Shown here piece by piece: positions 5,132-8,913 of a DNA stretch of 8,913 bases. The position numbers were made by a program, and so were the translations under genes. Under the pieces are notes generated by a model, which worked only from the letters and a program-made list of their open reading frames with translations, made no database searches and was not told the DNA's origin. Every line of letters starts with the position of its first letter. Within the stretch, counting starts at the first letter, position 1. The DNA is from Nitrospirota bacterium. Its GTDB lineage: Bacteria; Nitrospirota; Thermodesulfovibrionia; Thermodesulfovibrionales; JdFR-88. The stretch is taken from NCBI GenBank assembly GCA_021819985.1, contig JAKAEG010000118.1, forward strand, positions 1-8,913, given 5' to 3'.

Positions 5132-6409
5132 ATGAAGCCAATCAATGAAAAAAATAATGAACATGCCGGGGCCGTGCACTTCCTTAGCGACCTGATCGGC
5201 ATCAAGATATTCAATCAAGACAAAAAAATCGGAAAATTACGCGATATCGCCATACGTGAGCATGAGAAGCTCCCGACGGTTACCCATTTATATGTAATCC
5301 GGACGTTCGGCCACAAACCGCTGATGATACCATGGGAACGTGTGACGGATATCCGCCCCTGCGGGATCACGACAGATATGGAATCCATTGAAAAGTATGA
5401 GGGCGAGCCGGCCGAATCCCAGGTTCTGCTTAATGACCATATACTCGACAAGAAAGTCCTCGATATGGATGACAACGAGGTGGACGTTGTTTATGATGTA
5501 AAACTGGTGCTGCGGAACAATGTTCTTTACGTTACGGACGTGGATTTCAGCCGGTATGCGCTATTTAAGAGGCTAGGGCTCAAACCGGTAATAAAACTGC
5601 TGTTTGGCGGCTCCGATCTGCTTAAGAAAGAAACCCTCTCATGGTCTTATGTCCAGCCGCTTCCGGAGGACATCGGCAGGTTCAGAGGGGCCGTCAAACT
5701 GAGGATACTTAAAGAAAAGCTCCCGGAGATACATCCGGTTGACCTGGCGGACATCCTTGAGGAACTGAATGAGGAACAGAGGCTTGCCATATTCAATGAG
5801 TTGGAGCCCGAGCATGCATCCGACACCCTGGAAGAGATCGAACCGCGGGTCCAGAGGACATTGATCTCCTCCATTAAGAAGGAAAGGGCCGCCGAGCTGA
5901 TCAATGACATGACCCCGGCGCAGGCAGCCGATATCCTTTCCATACTCCCCGCGCAGGAGGCGGATGAGATCCTTGCATTATTAGAGAAAGAGAACGCGCA
6001 AAAGATACAGCATATGCTTGATAAGCAGGAGGAGAAAATCATTCATTTGTCTACGTCGCATTTCATAAAGCTCTCTCCTGATACCGAGGTCAACCAGGTG
6101 CTCTCCCAATTTCGCGATCTGGCAAAAGACAAGGACGAGATCGCCTATATCTATGTGGTCGACGAAAAGAACACATTATTAGGAGTGCTGGATTTAAAAG
6201 AGGTGTTGCAGGCCGAACTTGACGACAAGCTTGCGGATATCATGGCAACCAGCGTCATCAGTTTAAAGCCGGATAATACTCTTGACGAAGCGGCTGAAAT
6301 GTTTACCCGGTATAATTTCCGCTCGATCCCGGTAGTCGATGAACAGGAAGTGATACTTGGCATTATCCTTTATCGCGACGTCATGAATCTCAAGCACAGG
6401 TTTGTCTAG
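5132..6409 (+). CDS. soluble PRC-barrel-like/MgtE-N/CBS-pair protein (MgtE sensor half without channel)
   Basis: This 425-residue cytosolic protein has no membrane helix. Residues 15-80 and 98-150 look like two PRC-barrel-like beta domains (DLIGIKIFNQDKKIGKLRDI; ILDKKVLDMDDNEVDVVYDV). Residues 196-303 match the MgtE N-terminal helical domain: HPVDLADILEELNEEQRLAIF, then the repeated ELEPEHASDTLEEIEP, AAELINDMTPAQAADIL and LPAQEADEILALL. Residues 305-425 are two CBS motifs (YIYVVDEKNTLLGVLDLKEVL; FRSIPVVDEQEVILGIILYRDVM). In full-length MgtE the N and CBS domains bind Mg2+ and close the channel at high Mg2+, but the C-terminal channel is entirely absent here. The operon partner is an NRAMP-type carrier, so I infer that this protein senses Mg2+ (or a nucleotide at the CBS pair) and regulates that carrier. 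Domain calls are firm; the regulatory role is inferred. Confidence 0.88.
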   Translation: MKPINEKNNEHAGAVHFLSDLIGIKIFNQDKKIGKLRDIAIREHEKLPTVTHLYVIRTFGHKPLMIPWERVTDIRPCGITTDMESIEKYEGEPAESQVLLNDHILDKKVLDMDDNEVDVVYDVKLVLRNNVLYVTDVDFSRYALFKRLGLKPVIKLLFGGSDLLKKETLSWSYVQPLPEDIGRFRGAVKLRILKEKLPEIHPVDLADILEELNEEQRLAIFNELEPEHASDTLEEIEPRVQRTLISSIKKERAAELINDMTPAQAADILSILPAQEADEILALLEKENAQKIQHMLDKQEEKIIHLSTSHFIKLSPDTEVNQVLSQFRDLAKDKDEIAYIYVVDEKNTLLGVLDLKEVLQAELDDKLADIMATSVISLKPDNTLDEAAEMFTRYNFRSIPVVDEQEVILGIILYRDVMNLKHRFV

Positions 6410-6416
6410 TTTTTTA

Positions 6417-6443
6417 AAATTGCCTGCGGTCCGAAGGCAATTT
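6417..6443. terminator. hairpin, likely terminator of the transporter operon
   Basis: AAATTGCCT (6417-6425) and AGGCAATTT (6435-6443) form a perfect 9-bp stem around a 9-nt loop, 8 nt after the TAG of the MgtE-N/CBS gene. The plus-strand U-tract is only three bases and a run of six T lies before the stem instead, so termination efficiency is uncertain. Confidence 0.5.
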
Positions 6444-6457
6444 AAGTCCATTTCCCC

Positions 6458-6486
6458 TTGACGAAAACCGTCCCTTATTGGATACT
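6458..6486 (+). promoter_or_regulatory. sigma-70-type promoter for selA
   Basis: TTGACG (6458-6463, 5/6) and GATACT (6481-6486, 4/6) are separated by 17 bp. The -10 ends 6 bp before ATG 6493, so transcription would start at or next to the start codon and give a leaderless or near-leaderless mRNA. This fits the lack of a ribosome site before selA. Confidence 0.5.
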
Positions 6487-6492
6487 AACGAA

Positions 6493-7896
6493 ATGGAAAA
6501 AACTGAAATAAAGGAACGCCTGAAAGACCTGCCCAGCATAGATGAGACGCTTAAAAGCGAGGAGGGCCGCAAATGGATCTCCCTTTATCCCAGGCGTTTT
6601 GTGCTTAAAGCCGTAAGAAAGCACATCGAAGATTTAAGAAGCGCAATAATAAAAGGTGAATCCACGGCATTGGATGCGGCCTCGGTCTCCCGCGGTATCG
6701 AATGCCTGATAACCGGTTACATCACCCCAAGCCTGAGGGCTGTGATAAACGCTACCGGCGTGGTCCTGCATACGAATCTCGGAAGGGCCCCCCTTTCTGA
6801 AGCCGCCCTGAAAAGCGTTGTCGAAATTTCAAAGGGATACTCGAATCTTGAGTACAACCTGAAGGAAGGCAAAAGGGGGAAAAGATACGCCCATCTGCGG
6901 GAATTGATAAAAGAGATCACCGGTGCGGCTGACGCCACCGTCGTCAATAACAATGCTGCGGCGGTTCTGCTTGCGCTGTCATCTCTTGCCAAAGGCAAAG
7001 AGGTGATAGTCTCAAGGGGCGAGCTGGTCGAGATAGGCGGGTCCTTCCGGGTACCGGATGTTATGGCGCAAAGCGGGGCGGTCCTCCGCGAAGTGGGGAC
7101 CACGAACAAGACCCACCTCAGGGATTACGAACGGGCCATAGGTCCGGAGACAGGACTGATACTCAAGGTGCACCAGTCCAATTACAAGATAACCGGGTTT
7201 ACATCCGAGGTTTCCGTCCAGGAGCTTGTTGCGCTTGGGGCAAACCACAATATTCCCGTTATGTTCGATCTTGGAAGCGGCTGCCTGCTTGACCTCAGGG
7301 CGCATGGCGTGGGAACGGAGCCGGTTGTTAAAGAGGTGGTTGCAACGGGTGTCGATCTTGTGACCTTCAGCGGGGATAAATTGCTTGGCGGACCGCAGGC
7401 TGGAATTGCCGCCGGAAAGCCGGACATAATAGAACAAATGAACCAGAACCCGCTGGCCAGGGCCTTGAGAATAGATAAAATGACTCTAGCCGCCCTGCAG
7501 GCCACCTTGTTTGCCTATGCCGATGAGGAAAGGGCCGCAAAGGAAATTCCCACTGTGCGTATGCTGCTTGAAAAACCGGAATCCATACGCCAGCGGGCCG
7601 AAAGGCTTGCCCTAAAGATTAATAAAGGCAACGGGACCGCGATAGAGCTGATAGAGGATTTTTCCGAGGCCGGCGGCGGCTCACTGCCAGGCGTTAGCCT
7701 CAGGACTTTTTGCTGCTCTGTCCGGCATAGCGCGATTACCCCGAATAAGATGGAAGAGCGGTTAAGGACCGGCAACCCGCCCGTGATCGCGAGGATCAGG
7801 GAAGACGCGCTCCTCCTGGACGCAAGGACCATCGCGGATGACGAGGTCCCCGTGGTTGCGGAGCGGCTGAATGAAATCCTGATCCGTCCGGAATAA
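6493..7896 (+). CDS. selA: L-seryl-tRNA(Sec) selenium transferase
   Basis: This 467-residue PLP enzyme converts Ser-tRNA(Sec) to selenocysteinyl-tRNA(Sec) using selenophosphate. The PLP lysine is K296 in TFSGDKLLGGPQAG (291-304). The SelA blocks INATGVVLHTNLGRAPLSE (85-103), SNLEYNLKEGKRGKR (117-131), VVNNNAAAVLLAL (150-162), SRGELVEIGGSFRVPDVM (174-191), REVGTTNKTH (199-208) and MFDLGSGC (257-264) are all present. Length and lysine position match the E. coli enzyme (463 aa, K295), which supports ATG 6493. An in-frame TTG at 6478 would add five residues, lies inside the promoter and has no ribosome site. selB, selC and selD are not in this window, so the gene appears to stand alone. It implies that selenoproteins are made by this organism. 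Confidence 0.97.
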   Translation: MEKTEIKERLKDLPSIDETLKSEEGRKWISLYPRRFVLKAVRKHIEDLRSAIIKGESTALDAASVSRGIECLITGYITPSLRAVINATGVVLHTNLGRAPLSEAALKSVVEISKGYSNLEYNLKEGKRGKRYAHLRELIKEITGAADATVVNNNAAAVLLALSSLAKGKEVIVSRGELVEIGGSFRVPDVMAQSGAVLREVGTTNKTHLRDYERAIGPETGLILKVHQSNYKITGFTSEVSVQELVALGANHNIPVMFDLGSGCLLDLRAHGVGTEPVVKEVVATGVDLVTFSGDKLLGGPQAGIAAGKPDIIEQMNQNPLARALRIDKMTLAALQATLFAYADEERAAKEIPTVRMLLEKPESIRQRAERLALKINKGNGTAIELIEDFSEAGGGSLPGVSLRTFCCSVRHSAITPNKMEERLRTGNPPVIARIREDALLLDARTIADDEVPVVAERLNEILIRPE

Positions 7897-7938
7897 AATT
7901 CCTTAAAGGGCGGGGCGGGTGGGAATAATAATGCGGCC

Positions 7939-8418
7939 TCACTCCTCCGTATTCAACACGTAATCCACATTCACTTCCATATCTTTTCTCAGACTGTGAT
8001 AAACGGAGCAGTATTTCTCATGTGAAAGGGCGACGGCCTTTTTCACCTGTTTTTCCGTGATGTTTTTTCCCGTAATTGTAAGGACCATCTGGATACGGGT
8101 GAAGTACTGGGGCGGGGTAGGGTTCCTTTCGCCTATGATGTCCAGCTTGAAATCGGATACCTCTCCTCTCATCTTCTGGATAAAGGAGACCGTGTCTATG
8201 GCCATGCAGCCCGCAAGCGATAGCAGGAGGCTTTCAGTGGGCGCGCAGCCCCATTCTATTTTGGCGTCGAAATCTATCTCATAGCCGCGCTGCGTGCGGC
8301 CATGGAATATCAGGTCCCGTTCCCATGTAAGCGTCCCCTTCATCGCGGACGCGACTTTTTCCTTGTAACCCTTAAGGGAAGAGGCGTCCAGCCCAGTTTC
8401 CTTCTTTTCTTCGTGCAT
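7939..8418 (-). CDS. OsmC-family protein (peroxide-reducing or related)
   Basis: This 159-residue cytosolic OsmC/Ohr-fold protein begins with a charged extension (HEEKKETGLDASSLKGYKEKV), followed by the fold proper. The two family cysteines are visible: one in ESLLLSLAGCMAIDTVSFIQ on the central helix, the other in LSHEKYCSVYHSLRK. These pair as a redox-active dithiol in peroxide-reducing members, and the pattern is closest to the YhfA-like branch, whose physiological substrate is uncertain. A further Cys lies in EWGCAPTES. AAGGAGG lies 12 nt before ATG 8418 with GGA closer in. An in-frame TTG at 8427 is only 3 nt from the SD and so unlikely. It lies downstream of purF on the same strand but 147 bp away, so it probably has its own promoter. 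Confidence 0.88.
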   Translation of the reverse strand: MHEEKKETGLDASSLKGYKEKVASAMKGTLTWERDLIFHGRTQRGYEIDFDAKIEWGCAPTESLLLSLAGCMAIDTVSFIQKMRGEVSDFKLDIIGERNPTPPQYFTRIQMVLTITGKNITEKQVKKAVALSHEKYCSVYHSLRKDMEVNVDYVLNTEE

Positions 8419-8565
8419 TTTTTCCAAAGGCCTCCTTGTAAATTTTCAATAGATAAAAAAATAAAAAATCAAAAAATTTCGGAAAATCTATATTTTAAAA
8501 ATAATTCAGCGCAAAATTTCGAGTATTGGAGTCAGAAAGGTCCGGAAACATGGTTAAAAGAGTTT
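8419..8565 (-). promoter_or_regulatory. AT-rich promoter region of the OsmC gene (candidate)
   Basis: This gap is much richer in A/T than its flanks. On the minus strand TTGCGC (8514 to 8509, about 3/6) and TATAGA (8492 to 8487, 4/6) are 16 bp apart, a weak sigma-70 match. A 9-bp direct repeat AAAATTTCG occurs at 8473-8481 and 8513-8521, 40 bp apart and close to these hexamers, so it could be an activator or repressor site. I find no clear terminator hairpin after the purF stop. Confidence 0.3.
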
Positions 8566-8913
8566 TTAAAAAAGTATCTCAAGCTGGGTTTCCTGGCCGG
8601 GGAAGACTATGGGGTATTCGTTATTAAAGCAGGCCTTGCAGAAATCTTCGGGATTGGGTATGCCTTTAAAGAGCCCTTCAATGCTCAGATAAGCAAGGCT
8701 GTCCGCCGTTGTGTAACGCCTTATCTCCTCGGGATTATGGCTTGACGCTATCAGTTCCTGCCTGGTGGGAGTATCTATGCCGTAGAAACAGGGGCCTTTT
8801 GTGGGAGGTGAGCTTATTTTCATATGGACCTCGCGGACGCCGCCGCCTTCTCTCAGCATTTTCACTATTTTTTTGCTGGTCGTGCCCCTCACGATGGAAT
8901 CGTCCACCACGAC
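8566..8913 (-). CDS. purF: amidophosphoribosyltransferase, C-terminal 115 residues (5' end beyond the window)
   Basis: PurF catalyses the first step of purine synthesis, PRPP + Gln to 5-phosphoribosylamine. The visible part starts in the PRPP-binding motif [17 protein letters not shown], then [42 protein letters not shown] and FCKACF near the end. The Cys of PCFYGID and the CxxC of FCKACF correspond to three of the four [4Fe-4S] ligands in B. subtilis PurF, so this is the Fe-S, oxygen-sensitive type rather than the cluster-less E. coli type. The frame runs through the right edge, and the GTG at 8910 is an internal Val, not a start. The stop is TAA at 8568-8566. Confidence 0.96.
   Translation of the reverse strand, partial: VVVDDSIVRGTTSKKIVKMLREGGGVREVHMKISSPPTKGPCFYGIDTPTRQELIASSHNPEEIRRYTTADSLAYLSIEGLFKGIPNPEDFCKACFNNEYPIVFPGQETQLEILF

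Noticed and set aside
7897..7941. Selenocysteine readthrough of the OsmC TGA stop, suggested by selA next door
   Set aside because: Readthrough would add only eleven Arg/Pro/Ile-rich residues before a TAA. The family cysteines are already encoded as Cys, and no SECIS-like hairpin is evident.
8302..8745. 147-codon plus-strand ORF across the OsmC-purF gap
   Set aside because: It overlaps the start of OsmC and the end of purF antisense and has no ribosome site or recognisable domain.

Overview
The window reads as ordinary chromosomal DNA of roughly 50% GC from a Gram-negative bacterium. A signal-peptide-bearing outer-membrane beta-barrel protein ending in Phe shows the second membrane. A selA gene shows selenocysteine use. 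The purF fragment has the Fe-S-cluster cysteines of the B. subtilis-type enzyme. A REP-like element starting GTCATTCCCG, a repeat style common in Nitrospirota and Desulfobacterota, fits an anaerobic lineage of that kind, but this taxonomic guess is weak. I see no tRNA, rRNA, CRISPR array, transposase or phage gene.

Layout. Positions 1-83 hold the 3' end of an unrecognised plus-strand gene. A REP-like two-hairpin element (134-203) fills the convergent gap to a minus-strand isoprenylcysteine-methyltransferase-like membrane protein (221-859). Only 30 bp separate that gene from divergent dinB (890-1987, DNA polymerase IV). Next is a small heavy-metal-associated-like protein without the CxxC motif (2066-2404). 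A consensus sigma-70 promoter (2419-2448) and a structured leader of about 225 nt precede an outer-membrane channel-like protein (2680-3549).

The central block is a tight plus-strand operon. It comprises an NRAMP-superfamily transporter with an altered metal site resembling the Mg/Mn-type NRMT clade (3658-4926), a 59-residue single-helix membrane protein (4935-5114), and a soluble protein with PRC-barrel-like, MgtE-N and paired CBS domains but no MgtE channel (5132-6409). I infer a divalent-cation uptake system in which the regulatory half of MgtE serves an NRAMP-type carrier. The HMA-like protein and outer-membrane channel next door could belong to the same metal theme, but that link is only positional.

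A hairpin (6417-6443) closes the operon. selA (6493-7896) follows with its own promoter. On the minus strand lie an OsmC-family protein (7939-8418) and the 3' end of purF (8566-8913, cut by the window edge).

The observations most worth checking are the transporter/MgtE-sensor operon, the leader at 2455-2679 with two mutually exclusive 10-bp pairings, the HMA-like first ten residues of the outer-membrane protein, and three genes without a good Shine-Dalgarno that have a -10-like hexamer 6-7 bp before the ATG.
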